The notes beneath the pieces were generated by a model, which was given only the letters and a program-made list of their open reading frames with translations, made no database searches and was not told the origin of the DNA. A stretch of 54,644 bases of DNA from Longirhabdus pacifica (GTDB lineage: Bacteria; Bacillota; Bacilli; Paenibacillales; DSM-105158), in assembly GCF_004115085.1 (NCBI RefSeq), contig NZ_QXJP01000028.1:1-54644 (forward strand). The letters are read 5' to 3'. Positions 28,868 to 37,551 of the stretch are shown one piece after another (the first letter of the stretch is position 1; each line of letters begins with the position of its first letter). A program made the position numbers and the translations under genes.

Positions 28868-28905
28868 TATAAGTTGAATGAACTTGATCACGCAACTTAT
28901 TACCA
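28868..28905. repeat. Solo palindrome related to the dispersed repeat (copy C)
   Basis: ATAAGTTG (28869-28876) pairs with CAACTTAT (28893-28900), with the same inner TGAAcTTGaTCA core and flanking TTACC as the repeats at 6188 and 36478. It lies between the mazG start and the spoVT terminator. Confidence 0.6.
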
Positions 28906-28910
28906 TTAAA

Positions 28911-28956
28911 CAAAAAAACTCCACAATAACCATATGAGAACGATCATTGTGGTAGT
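28911..28956 (-). terminator. Terminator after spoVT
   Basis: ACT.CCACAAT (28918-28927) pairs with ATTGTGG.AGT (28946-28956). The minus strand continues with seven T. It separates spoVT from mazG. Confidence 0.85.
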
Positions 28957-28968
28957 TTATGTTTTACA

Positions 28969-29511
28969 TTACTGTTCCATATGTTTTCCTAAAAATGCGG
29001 CTGCGGTCTCTGCTACCTTGGTTTCGGTTTCACTCATTTTCACACCGCTAGCTTTGCTTAGGAAGATGACAGATCCAATAGGATCTCCACCAGATATAAT
29101 CGGTGCAATCACGACTGACATGTAGTTTTCCGGGTAATCTTTGCAAATGTCTTGCATACCAGGATTATTTTCCAACATGGTCCGTCGCTGCTCCATACTG
29201 CTTTCTACAGCACTTCCGATTTGTTTATCCATATATTCTTTTTTACCATCCCCACTGACTGCAATAATATGATCACGATCAGAAATGAGTACGGAATGAT
29301 TCGTATTCTCAAATAGTGCATCTGCATAATCCTTTGCAAAATCACCAAGCTCACCAATCGGTGAGTATTTTTTCAATATAACTTCTCCATCACGATCCAC
29401 GAATATTTCCAGCGGGTCTCCTTCACGAATTCGTAACGTGCGACGAATTTCTTTTGGTATTACAACTCGTCCTAAGTCATCAATGCGACGTACGATACCT
29501 GTTGCTTTCAT
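28969..29511 (-). CDS. spoVT: Stage V sporulation regulator SpoVT
   Basis: SpoVT is a sigma-G-dependent regulator of forespore genes. The N-terminal AbrB-type swapped-hairpin DNA-binding domain is at 1-52 (MKATGIVRRIDDLGRVVIPKEIRRTLRI) and the C-terminal GAF-like domain at about 55-178. At 180 residues it is close to the 178 of B. subtilis. It lies between mfd and mazG as expected, although yabM is missing. I did not find a convincing sigma-G promoter. Confidence 0.97.
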   Translation of the reverse strand: MKATGIVRRIDDLGRVVIPKEIRRTLRIREGDPLEIFVDRDGEVILKKYSPIGELGDFAKDYADALFENTNHSVLISDRDHIIAVSGDGKKEYMDKQIGSAVESSMEQRRTMLENNPGMQDICKDYPENYMSVVIAPIISGGDPIGSVIFLSKASGVKMSETETKVAETAAAFLGKHMEQ

Positions 29512-29676
29512 ATGTCAATGCTGCCTCACTTTCTTATGTGTAATGTATTGTGTCATGACATTATTGTTAGCGACTTTTGAACCTAAATATGTCTAACCAT
29601 TAACATGTCCATAGTATTCATCTACTCCCAAAATGTTATACATCATGTCATTATGAAATGCCACATTTTGAACGTT

Positions 29677-32600
29677 TTATTTTACAGCATGTTGTAATGT
29701 AGACTCTTCTTTCACCAAGATATCATCATATTGATGGAAAAATTTCATGAGCACAGTTAACTTATCATCCGAAGATAACGATTTGCTGGAAATTGCAATT
29801 TTAATTTCAGAGCCAGGAATGACTTTCATTTTTCCTTCGAACGTACTACATAACATTAACAATTTTTGTGCATGTATTTTTTCATTTTGAGTAGGGTGTA
29901 ATGTTAACACTATTTCATTGTTTTTGTCTATAATGGATTCTATTCCGTACAACTGTCCAAATGCTCTCAGTTTCGCAACTTCTACTAAGTTAACAACAGC
30001 AGATGGCGGTTCACCGAAACGATCAATCAACTCATCCATAATGTCTGTAGCTTCTTCCACTTGTTCAATAGAAGCGATTTTTTTATAAATTTCGATTTTG
30101 TGCATACTGTCTGCAATGTATTCACTAGGAATGTAAGCATCTAGATCCATATCAATTTGTGTTGAAATGGTTTCTACTTGTTGTTCGTTATTCCCTTTCA
30201 TTAACATTTTTCTCTTCTCAATTTCTTCAGAGAGCATTTGTGAATACAAGTCAAAACCTACAGATGCAATGAATCCATGCTGCTCAGCTCCTAATAAATT
30301 TCCTGCTCCACGAATGGCCAAATCCCTCATGGCAATTTTAAAGCCTGATCCAAGCTCTGTAAACTCTTTAATCGCGTGTAGTCGTTTTTCTGCAACTTCC
30401 GTTAACACTTTATCCCTTTGATAGGTGAAATAAGCGTATGCGATTCGATTGGATCTACCTACCCGACCGCGTAACTGGTACAGTTGGGATAAGCCCATTT
30501 TATCCGCGTCATGCACAATGAGCGTATTGACATTAGGAATATCCACACCTGTTTCGATGATACTTGTACTTACTAATACATCGTATTCACCATCTAAAAA
30601 GTCTAAAATGGTCTTTTCCAATTCCTGTTCTTTCATCTGTCCATGGCCTACTGCTACTTTCGCGTCAGGAATAAGCGATGTGATTTGATCAGCAATATTG
30701 TATATTCCCTGTATCCGATTATACAAATAGTAGACTTGCCCGCCACGAGCCATTTCACGCTCGATAACTTCCCTTACCAAGCCTTGACTATGTTCGACAA
30801 CATAGGTCTGTACAGGAAAGCGATTTTCAGGTGGTGTCTCAATAACAGATAAGTCTCTAACTCCAAGCATCGACATGTGTAATGTTCTCGGAATAGGCGT
30901 TGCCGTTAGCGTAAGAACATCTACATTAGCTTTTAATTTTTTCAGTTTCTCTTTATGTGAAACGCCAAAGCGCTGTTCTTCATCCACAATTAACAATCCA
31001 AGTTGATTAAAAACAACGTCTTTAGACAACAATCGGTGTGTACCGATGACGATATCGACTGTTCCGTCTTTAACCCCTTTTAATGTCGCATTCTGCTCTT
31101 TCCTCGAACGGAATCGACTTAGCACTTCAATTTTAAAAGGATACCCAGAAAATCGTTCTCTAAAAGTCTCGTAATGCTGTTGTGCAAGGATAGTCGTAGG
31201 AACTAAAACAGCAACTTGCTTGCCCTCAATGGCAGATTTAAAAGCGCAGCGAATAGCGACTTCTGTTTTACCATATCCTACATCACCACATAATAGACGG
31301 TCCATAGGGACAGGTTGTTGCATATCTTTTTTAATTTCCGTGATAGAACGTAATTGATCTGGCGTTTCTTCATATGGAAACATCGCTTCAAATTCTTTTT
31401 GATATTCTGTATCTGCGGAGAACGTATATCCTTCAGATTCCTGCCTTTGCGCATACAGTTGTATCAGGTCTTCGGCAATATCTTTAACTTTCTTCCTAGC
31501 TTTAGACTTTACTTTTGTCCATTCTGTTCCACCGAGTTTGTACAGCTTCGGTTCCTTATCCTCAGAAGCAACATATTTTTGCACTAAATCTATTTGATCG
31601 ATCGGAACGGAAAGTTTATCGTTACCTGCATACACAATATGCATGTAATCTTTCTGCGTACCGCCAACTTCTAGTGTTCCAATGCCAACGAATTTACCGA
31701 TACCATGATTAACATGAACGACAAAGTCCCCTTCTTTTAATTCCAGATAACTTTTGATTCGCTTCGCATTTTCAATCTTTTGTGTCTGCTGTGTTTTTCT
31801 TTTCTTTTGCTTTTGTGAAAATATTTCTCCCTCTGTAATGACCACGACATTAGCACCAGTAAATTCGAAACCAGCATGAAGATTCCCGTTAATAATGTTA
31901 GGCTGCTCAATGTGATAATCTTCAAGTATGCGAAGCAACCGCTCTGTTCTCTCTTTACCACTTGCTAGAATGGTGACAGTATAGTTTAATTTGTGCCAAC
32001 GCTCCATCTCCGACTTCAGTACATTCATTTGACCATGAAATTCCTGCATCGTTCTGCACATAAAATTAACGATATTTTGTGGTTGCACCTGTGGCAACTG
32101 TCTTAAAAATAAGGTTAAGTATATTTGCTGCAGATGAGACTCTGCCATTAAATCACTATAGTGTTTCGTCATTTTTAGCTGTGGAAGTATTTTCCCGCTC
32201 TCTAACATCATACTTATTGATTCTTGATCGTCTTTTTCCATTTGCTTTGCCGTTTCTAATAATCGAACAGGCTCATCCATTAATAGTATCGTGTCGGATG
32301 AGACATAATTAAGTATCGTATGCATTTCAGGATATAACAAAGAAATATATTTATAGATTCCGTCAAAGTGCTGTTTATGTTTCAGCTGTTCCATATCATG
32401 TAAAATATGTTGTTTTAACTGTTCTTTTTCATGAGAGCTTGCCATCTTGTCATATTGTTGTTCTAACAAAGTAGACAACGAGTCTACAGCAGCAGCATAT
32501 CGGTCACCATCTGCAAATGTTTCTTTGCATGGCATAATAAGCAGCTGCTCTAAGGTATGATTAGAACGCTGACTTTCTATATCAAATGAGCGAATAGAAT

Positions 32601-33204
32601 CAATATCATCTCCGAACCATTCTACTCGGTAAGGTGCGGATTGCATAGGATAAAAGTCAACAATTCCACCTCTAACACTCATTTCTCCCCTTGTTTCGAC
32701 TCTCTCAACTCGCTCATATCCTAGTTTGATTAAACTGGAAATGAAGCTTTCGATTTCTATAGATTGACCTTGTTGAATAAGAAATTGAGTGGATGAAAAT
32801 GCTTCGAATGTAGGTAAAATTCTTCGAATTCCTGCATAAGGAGTGACGATAATGCCTCTAAAGCCTTCCGACAATTTGGAGAGCACTTCGATACGTTGGC
32901 CTTCTGTTTCAGGGCTAGAGATAGCTGTTTCTACCATAGAAATTTCGTTGGCAGGAAAAAGCAAACATTGCTCTTTCGGAAAAAATTCATGCAAATCTTC
33001 TATTATTTTTTGAGCTGAAAATAAGTTATGTGTAACGATTAACAGGGGTTTTTCGATTTGTTGATACAGCGCTGTAATCATAACTTGTTTAGATGAACCG
33101 GCTAACCCAGATACCATCTGTTCTTTCATTCCTGATTTCACACCAGCAACGATGGAATTAAAATCAGAATCATTTAAAAATGGCTGAAGCAAATTTTGCA
33201 TCAT
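29677..33204 (-). CDS. mfd: Transcription-repair coupling factor Mfd
   Basis: Mfd removes RNA polymerase stalled at lesions and recruits UvrA. The protein of about 1,175 residues has the UvrB-like N-terminal module, RNAP-interaction domain (GDFVVHVNHGIGKFVGIGTL), translocase core with GDVGYGKTEVAIR (Walker A), DEEQRFG (Walker B), LTATPIPRTLHMSM and QLRGRVGR, and the C-terminal TRCF domain. The ribosome site GGAGGG overlaps the first in-frame codons, so I place the start at the ATG pair at 33201-33204. The fin gene, usually between mfd and pth, is absent: only 92 bases separate them. Confidence 0.97.
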   Translation of the reverse strand: MMQNLLQPFLNDSDFNSIVAGVKSGMKEQMVSGLAGSSKQVMITALYQQIEKPLLIVTHNLFSAQKIIEDLHEFFPKEQCLLFPANEISMVETAISSPETEGQRIEVLSKLSEGFRGIIVTPYAGIRRILPTFEAFSSTQFLIQQGQSIEIESFISSLIKLGYERVERVETRGEMSVRGGIVDFYPMQSAPYRVEWFGDDIDSIRSFDIESQRSNHTLEQLLIMPCKETFADGDRYAAAVDSLSTLLEQQYDKMASSHEKEQLKQHILHDMEQLKHKQHFDGIYKYISLLYPEMHTILNYVSSDTILLMDEPVRLLETAKQMEKDDQESISMMLESGKILPQLKMTKHYSDLMAESHLQQIYLTLFLRQLPQVQPQNIVNFMCRTMQEFHGQMNVLKSEMERWHKLNYTVTILASGKERTERLLRILEDYHIEQPNIINGNLHAGFEFTGANVVVITEGEIFSQKQKKRKTQQTQKIENAKRIKSYLELKEGDFVVHVNHGIGKFVGIGTLEVGGTQKDYMHIVYAGNDKLSVPIDQIDLVQKYVASEDKEPKLYKLGGTEWTKVKSKARKKVKDIAEDLIQLYAQRQESEGYTFSADTEYQKEFEAMFPYEETPDQLRSITEIKKDMQQPVPMDRLLCGDVGYGKTEVAIRCAFKSAIEGKQVAVLVPTTILAQQHYETFRERFSGYPFKIEVLSRFRSRKEQNATLKGVKDGTVDIVIGTHRLLSKDVVFNQLGLLIVDEEQRFGVSHKEKLKKLKANVDVLTLTATPIPRTLHMSMLGVRDLSVIETPPENRFPVQTYVVEHSQGLVREVIEREMARGGQVYYLYNRIQGIYNIADQITSLIPDAKVAVGHGQMKEQELEKTILDFLDGEYDVLVSTSIIETGVDIPNVNTLIVHDADKMGLSQLYQLRGRVGRSNRIAYAYFTYQRDKVLTEVAEKRLHAIKEFTELGSGFKIAMRDLAIRGAGNLLGAEQHGFIASVGFDLYSQMLSEEIEKRKMLMKGNNEQQVETISTQIDMDLDAYIPSEYIADSMHKIEIYKKIASIEQVEEATDIMDELIDRFGEPPSAVVNLVEVAKLRAFGQLYGIESIIDKNNEIVLTLHPTQNEKIHAQKLLMLCSTFEGKMKVIPGSEIKIAISSKSLSSDDKLTVLMKFFHQYDDILVKEESTLQHAVK

Positions 33205-33296
33205 GAGCCCTCCTCTCATCTCTTTCTTCTACTGTTGTTATATTCGTACTCACATAGTTAAGTATGCCCATGCAATAATATGATTAGTCACCTACA

Positions 33297-33857
33297 TCAG
33301 CCATTAAATTTGCCCATGACAGTTTCAAATGGCTCTATGAGAAAACTCTCCAAAGCTTGATTCACTTTATCCATTGTGTCTTCAAACACTAATCTATCAG
33401 TTTTAGCAAATGGAGATAATACATAATCTGTGACTTGTTCTTTATGTGCCGGCCTGGATATGCCTACTCTAATTCTTTTGATATGATCTGTACCGAGATG
33501 TTGAATGATGGACTTCATTCCATTATTTCCACCGGCACTTCCTTTGAATCTCATTCTAATTTTTCCGATGTCAGTGTCTAAATCATCGTATACTACGATC
33601 ATATCATGGGGCTCCAGCTTATAAAAATCCATGAAAGCGCGAACACTTTCACCGGAGCAATTATAATATAGCATCGGCTTCATGATGGCTACTTTCACTC
33701 CATTCCATTCACCCATGCCTAGTTCCGCATGAAATTTGCTCTTGCTTAGTTTTATGCCCCAGTTGTTTGCAACATGATCCATTACAGCAAAACCAGTATT
33801 ATGTTTTGATTTGTCGTACTTCTTACCCGGATTACCTAATCCTACAATTAATTTCAT
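33297..33857 (-). CDS. pth: Peptidyl-tRNA hydrolase
   Basis: It recycles tRNA from peptidyl-tRNAs that drop off the ribosome. The 186-residue protein starts MKLIVGLGNPGKKY with the catalytic histidine in KHNTGF (His19); other motifs are MKPMLYYNCSG, VYDDLD and RFKGSAGGNNGMKS. I chose the ATG at 33857 because GGAGG lies upstream; the upstream frame with MEDFF is leader. In B. subtilis this is spoVC and lies before fin. Confidence 0.96.
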   Translation of the reverse strand: MKLIVGLGNPGKKYDKSKHNTGFAVMDHVANNWGIKLSKSKFHAELGMGEWNGVKVAIMKPMLYYNCSGESVRAFMDFYKLEPHDMIVVYDDLDTDIGKIRMRFKGSAGGNNGMKSIIQHLGTDHIKRIRVGISRPAHKEQVTDYVLSPFAKTDRLVFEDTMDKVNQALESFLIEPFETVMGKFNG

Positions 33858-33946
33858 ATTAAAAAAATCCTCCAAAAAAAATGCAACGAAATGACAGCTT
33901 AAATTGTCTTATTAATAACAAACTAAAAAAATTGATTTGGGCGGTG

Positions 33947-34153
33947 ATGGATTTGTATTATAACGGACAAGCCATATTTGATGACACACATTTCAATGAT
34001 CATTTAGAAAGTGAGATACCTATACAAATCTATAGTAAAGACGAACACGAAGATATTGGCTTTATTGATAATTTTAACAATAACTTTATTACTGTCAATA
34101 ATAACAATTATAATAGAGAATGCTTTACTTTCATCTCTAGACCAGGATACTAA
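33947..34153 (+). CDS. Small protein of unknown function ending in ISRPGY
   Basis: The 68-residue protein is encoded opposite to all neighbours, between pth and ctc. GGGCGGTG, a fair ribosome site, lies directly before ATG. The sequence starts MDLYYNGQAIFDD, is acidic in the middle, rich in Asn (a run of four), and ends FTFISRPGY. An overlapping frame (34011-34238) encodes a hydrophobic stretch and DEPNFMDGNKYYRIV; one frame may be spurious, or a frameshift may join them. I do not recognise the family. Confidence 0.5.
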   Translation: MDLYYNGQAIFDDTHFNDHLESEIPIQIYSKDEHEDIGFIDNFNNNFITVNNNNYNRECFTFISRPGY

Positions 34154-34238
34154 AGGTACAACCTCAACATCATATCCATTGTATGAGGATGATGAACCAA
34201 ACTTCATGGATGGTAACAAATACTACAGAATAGTATGA

Positions 34239-34265
34239 TAAGGGTTACAGTAGCTGTAACCCTTG
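34239..34265 (+). other. Perfect 11-bp hairpin after the small plus-strand gene
   Basis: AAGGGTTACAG (34240-34250) pairs with CTGTAACCCTT (34254-34264) around a three-base loop. Neither strand has a good T-run after it. It may terminate the plus-strand gene. A second, weaker hairpin (34344-34370, GTGTCACTG/CAATGACAC) lies after ctc. Confidence 0.5.
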
Positions 34266-34383
34266 CTTCATTCTCCATAAGAACGTTGATGACCGTAATG
34301 TTATTGTTTACTTTTCATCTATTATATCGGACTTAAAATACATGTGTCACTGATTTTATAACAATGACACACTTATTGATCTT

Positions 34384-34992
34384 CTACGCTTCCGCTGCAT
34401 CTTCACTGTTTTTCATGGCTTCAACTTCCTGCTCTTCTAACTTGTGCTGTTTCAGTACTTTTACCAACACTTCATTGGGATCAGAATCAATTTGTATTGA
34501 TTTCTCGCTTGGCAATTGAATATCTCTCACTTTCAGCATATCCCCTAGGTGTAGATCACTAATATTCACAGCAATTTCAGAAGGAATGTCATGTGGTTTA
34601 CATTTGGTGGTCACCGCATGCTTTTGTATTTGTAGTACGCCGCCTTCTTGTGTCGTCCCTGGTGAAACACCAATGTAATCTAGTGGCACTTCTACTTTGA
34701 CATCTTGATTGCCTTCCACTTGATGGAAGTCTACATGAAGAATATTGCCTGCAATAGGATCACTCTGTATATCTTGCACGAGTACAGGAACAATCTCTTC
34801 TCCTACTTCCATTTCTAACATACCGTTATTGCTCTTCATCATTTGTCTAAATTGTTTCGTATCAATCATAATATTCTTACTTTCATAAGACTTTCCATAA
34901 ACGACTGCGGGGCATCTACCAGCCCTCCGCATTTCCGTAATTTCAGATTTCTGTTTCCCTTCTCTGAATTCAGAATGCAAGAAATTTGTCAT
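34384..34992 (-). CDS. rplY: 50S ribosomal protein L25 / general stress protein Ctc
   Basis: It binds 5S rRNA in the large subunit. The 202-residue Ctc type has the N-terminal L25 domain (RREGKQK-like EFREGKQKSEITEMRRAGRCPAVVYG) and a C-terminal TL5 domain with VPLDYIGVSPGTTQEGGVL, as in B. subtilis Ctc (204). AGGAGG precedes ATG. In B. subtilis ctc is controlled by sigma-B; I saw no properly spaced sigma-B promoter in the 63-base gap. prs, normally between glmU and ctc, is missing. Confidence 0.95.
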   Translation of the reverse strand: MTNFLHSEFREGKQKSEITEMRRAGRCPAVVYGKSYESKNIMIDTKQFRQMMKSNNGMLEMEVGEEIVPVLVQDIQSDPIAGNILHVDFHQVEGNQDVKVEVPLDYIGVSPGTTQEGGVLQIQKHAVTTKCKPHDIPSEIAVNISDLHLGDMLKVRDIQLPSEKSIQIDSDPNEVLVKVLKQHKLEEQEVEAMKNSEDAAEA

Positions 34993-35055
34993 TTTTCGTC
35001 CTCCTACTTTTGAACATCGTATAGTTATACTTTTTCCAAAAGTAGTGAGTTTAAA

Positions 35056-36444
35056 TCATTTTTCCTTTTTTACGGATGCACGTTTTTTATATTTTTTAGC
35101 ATAGCCTTCTTTGTTTGTTTGTCTTGCTCTAGCAATTGCCATCTCTTCTTCTTTAACGTCTTTTGTACAAGTAGAACCAGCGACAACATATGCCCCTTTT
35201 CCAATATGTATTGGTGCGATGAGATTAGAATTACTTCCTATGAAAGCCTCATCCTCAATTGTAGTACGATGTTTGTTGACACCATCGTAATTAGCAGTAA
35301 TGACACCACAACCGATGTTAACGCCTTTTCCGATTTGTGCATCTCCTACATAACTAAGATGTGGCAACTTACTTCCTTCTCCAATGTAAGTGTTTTTCAC
35401 TTCAACAAAACGTCCTACTTGTGCTTTACTTGCAAGTTCTGTTCCTGGTCTAATATAAGCAAATGGTCCCACGACAGTATCATTACCAATGTTAGCCCCT
35501 GCTATTGTAGATTGCTTGATTTCAACATGCTTGCCGATAACACTGTCTTTGATCTCTGTGTTTGGGCCAATCGTACACCCTTCTCCTATAACAGATGCAC
35601 CATATAGATATGTATTAGGATATAAGAGTGTGTCTTGTCCTATGACTACATCCTGATCAATATAAACGGACGAAGGATCAATGATGGTAACACCGTTAAC
35701 CATATGCTTCGTTATAATGCCTTTTCGCATTAAACGCTCTACTTCAGCTAATTGAACGCGATCATTTACTCCTTGTGCTTCGTTTTTGTTCTGCAAAGTA
35801 AACGCTTGAATAGATTCGCCTCTGTTGCGCATGATTTCCATCACATCGGTTAAATAATATTCGTTTTGCTTGTTATTATTTTTCAACTCTTTCAATGCAG
35901 CAAATAATTTTTCATTATCAAAGCAAAAAATACCAGTATTGATTTCTTTTATTTCTGTTTCGGAAGGGGTACAATCTTTTTGCTCTACAATTTTTTCTAC
36001 ATTCCCATTATGGTCTCGAACGATTCTACCATACCCTGTAGGATCATCTACGATAGCTGTCAACACTGTTGCAGCTGCATGACAACACACATGATGATGA
36101 AGCATGCTCTGTATGGACGCAGCCGTTAACAAAGGCATATCGCTATTGACGACAATGGTTAGTCCTGTTTGTTGACCAAGCAGTGGTTCCACTTGTTTTA
36201 CCGCATGCCCCGTTCCAAGCAGTTGCTCCTGTACAACAAACTCAGATCGTTCTCCTACGTATTCCTTGACTTTATCCGCCTCGTGCCCGACAACAGTAAC
36301 TAAACGTTGGACATTAACTTCTTCTAATTGATCCAAGATATGACCAATCATCGGTTTACCGCATACAGGATGCAATACTTTATGTGTAGTGGATTTCATT
36401 CTTGTGCCTTTACCAGCAGCAAGAATAATCGCCATAATTTCCAT
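35056..36444 (-). CDS. glmU: Bifunctional GlmU: UDP-GlcNAc pyrophosphorylase / GlcN-1-P acetyltransferase
   Basis: It makes UDP-N-acetylglucosamine for peptidoglycan and wall polymers. The 462-residue protein has an N-terminal uridyltransferase domain with AAGKGTRMKS and the lysine in VCGKPM, and a C-terminal left-handed beta helix of hexapeptide repeats with RPGTELASKAQVGRFVE and YVGDAQIGKGVNIGCGVI. AGGAGG lies 11 bases before ATG. A copy of the dispersed repeat lies 34 bases upstream, in its leader. Confidence 0.97.
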   Translation of the reverse strand: MEIMAIILAAGKGTRMKSTTHKVLHPVCGKPMIGHILDQLEEVNVQRLVTVVGHEADKVKEYVGERSEFVVQEQLLGTGHAVKQVEPLLGQQTGLTIVVNSDMPLLTAASIQSMLHHHVCCHAAATVLTAIVDDPTGYGRIVRDHNGNVEKIVEQKDCTPSETEIKEINTGIFCFDNEKLFAALKELKNNNKQNEYYLTDVMEIMRNRGESIQAFTLQNKNEAQGVNDRVQLAEVERLMRKGIITKHMVNGVTIIDPSSVYIDQDVVIGQDTLLYPNTYLYGASVIGEGCTIGPNTEIKDSVIGKHVEIKQSTIAGANIGNDTVVGPFAYIRPGTELASKAQVGRFVEVKNTYIGEGSKLPHLSYVGDAQIGKGVNIGCGVITANYDGVNKHRTTIEDEAFIGSNSNLIAPIHIGKGAYVVAGSTCTKDVKEEEMAIARARQTNKEGYAKKYKKRASVKKEK

Positions 36445-36477
36445 TTTAAAAATAACCTCCTAGGTAAAATATTTATT

Positions 36478-36603
36478 AAATAAGTTGAATGAATTTGTTC
36501 AGGCAACTTATTACCTCTATCCATAAGATGAAGAAATTTCTATATCAACCTTTACGCCTGGCTTCTGAGGCGTAAACTTATATATCATTATTTCTTCGTC
36601 CTA
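36478..36603 (-). repeat. Dispersed structured repeat, copy B
   Basis: This is the reverse-orientation copy of the unit at 6188-6312. It contains the AATAAGTTG...CAACTTATT palindrome (36479-36512) followed by GATGAAGAAAT/ATTTCTTCGTC (36527-36537 with 36590-36600) enclosing TTTACGCCT/AGGCGTAAA (36551-36559 with 36568-36576). The reverse complement matches copy A along nearly its whole length. It lies between spoVG and glmU. Confidence 0.85.
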
Positions 36604-36698
36604 AATATACATGATCATATAAAGAATGTACCATCGTAATCTCAGTAAGATGATTTAATTCCTTTTATGAATATATCTTAATTATGAAGTTTGAGCAA

Positions 36699-36727
36699 AT
36701 GAAAAAGAGAGTCCTAGGACTCTCTTA
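36699..36727 (-). terminator. Terminator after spoVG
   Basis: AAGAGAGTCC (36705-36714) pairs with GGACTCTCTT (36717-36726); the minus strand then has four T and CATTTG. It lies 13 bases past the spoVG stop. From here to glmU (36445-36698) the only feature I see is the dispersed repeat. Confidence 0.82.
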
Positions 36728-36739
36728 CAAATTTCTAGA

Positions 36740-37027
36740 TTATGCGCCTTCCTCAATAACATCTTCTTCTGTAGAGGCAGCATTTTCATATTCTTCAAGT
36801 ACCGCACTCTGAATCTTTTCTCGAGTCTCTGAAGTGATAGGATGAGCGATATCTCTGAACTCACCATCAGGGGTTCTTTTGCTTGGCATCGCGACAAACA
36901 TGCCATTATTACCATCGATAACTCGAATATCATGAACTACAAACTCATTATCAATTGTAATAGAAGCAATTGCCTTCATGCGGCCTTCAGAATTAACTCG
37001 GCGGAGTCTAACATCTGTAATTTGCAA
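36740..37027 (-). CDS. spoVG: Septation/RNA-binding regulator SpoVG
   Basis: This is a small, highly conserved nucleic-acid-binding protein that affects asymmetric septation and gene expression. The 95 residues begin [20 protein letters not shown], followed by [14 protein letters not shown] and [14 protein letters not shown] [23 protein letters not shown]. The C terminus is acidic. GGTGGTGAA lies before ATG. It has a sigma-H promoter and its own terminator. Confidence 0.97.
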   Translation of the reverse strand: MQITDVRLRRVNSEGRMKAIASITIDNEFVVHDIRVIDGNNGMFVAMPSKRTPDGEFRDIAHPITSETREKIQSAVLEEYENAASTEEDVIEEGA

Positions 37028-37070
37028 GTCTAGTTCACCACCTTTTTTTCAATACGTTGCATTGGTTTAT

Positions 37071-37098
37071 AATTCCACATTTTAAACCAAATTCCTTC
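37071..37098 (-). promoter_or_regulatory. Sigma-H promoter of spoVG
   Basis: On the minus strand GAAGGAATT (37090-37098) and GGAATT (37071-37076) are 13 bases apart, closely like the B. subtilis spoVG promoter (AGGATTT...GGAATT). Just upstream (about 37100-37150) is a stretch of A and T runs, like the AT-rich region that AbrB binds in B. subtilis. Confidence 0.75.
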
Positions 37099-37176
37099 TA
37101 TTTTTTTTGAATTTTTTTAATTTTATTAAAAAAATCTATGTTTATATGAAAAAAAGGGGTGAAACCTGAATTTTAT

Positions 37177-37548
37177 TTACTTTTTAGCGATACATTCTAT
37201 CTCAATTAGTGCATTTTTAGGTAGTTTTGCAACTTCTACTGTAGATCTAGCTGGCTTATGGTCACCAAAGTAATGACCATAAATTTCATTAATTTGAACA
37301 AACTGATCCATATTTTGTATGAAAACAGTAGCTTTAATGACATTAGACAATGTGCATCCTGCTTCTTCTAATACAGCTTGTAAATTTTTAAACACTTGAT
37401 GCGTTTGTTCCTCTATCCCACCTGTAACCATCTCACCCTCTGGTGTTAGTGGTATTTGTCCGGAAGTAAACAACATCTCTCCTACTAGAACAGCTTGAGA
37501 ATATGGTCCAATTGCAGCCGGTGCATTGGAAGTTGAAACAATTTTCAT
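37177..37548 (-). CDS. ridA: Enamine/imine deaminase RidA (YabJ)
   Basis: It hydrolyses reactive 2-aminoacrylate-type intermediates. The 123-residue trimeric-barrel protein carries [13 protein letters not shown] at the N terminus, GQIPLTPEG, and the signature [22 protein letters not shown] with the active-site Arg. It starts three bases after purR stops, as in the B. subtilis purR-yabJ operon. Confidence 0.96.
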   Translation of the reverse strand: MKIVSTSNAPAAIGPYSQAVLVGEMLFTSGQIPLTPEGEMVTGGIEEQTHQVFKNLQAVLEEAGCTLSNVIKATVFIQNMDQFVQINEIYGHYFGDHKPARSTVEVAKLPKNALIEIECIAKK

Positions 37549-37551
37549 TTG

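Noticed and set aside
34993..35055. Sigma-B promoter of ctc
   Set aside because: ATTTAA and AAGTAT are present but 17 bases apart, too far for sigma-B, and both elements are imperfect.
36682..36933. 83-codon minus-strand frame within spoVG
   Set aside because: Wrong frame of spoVG and crosses its terminator.
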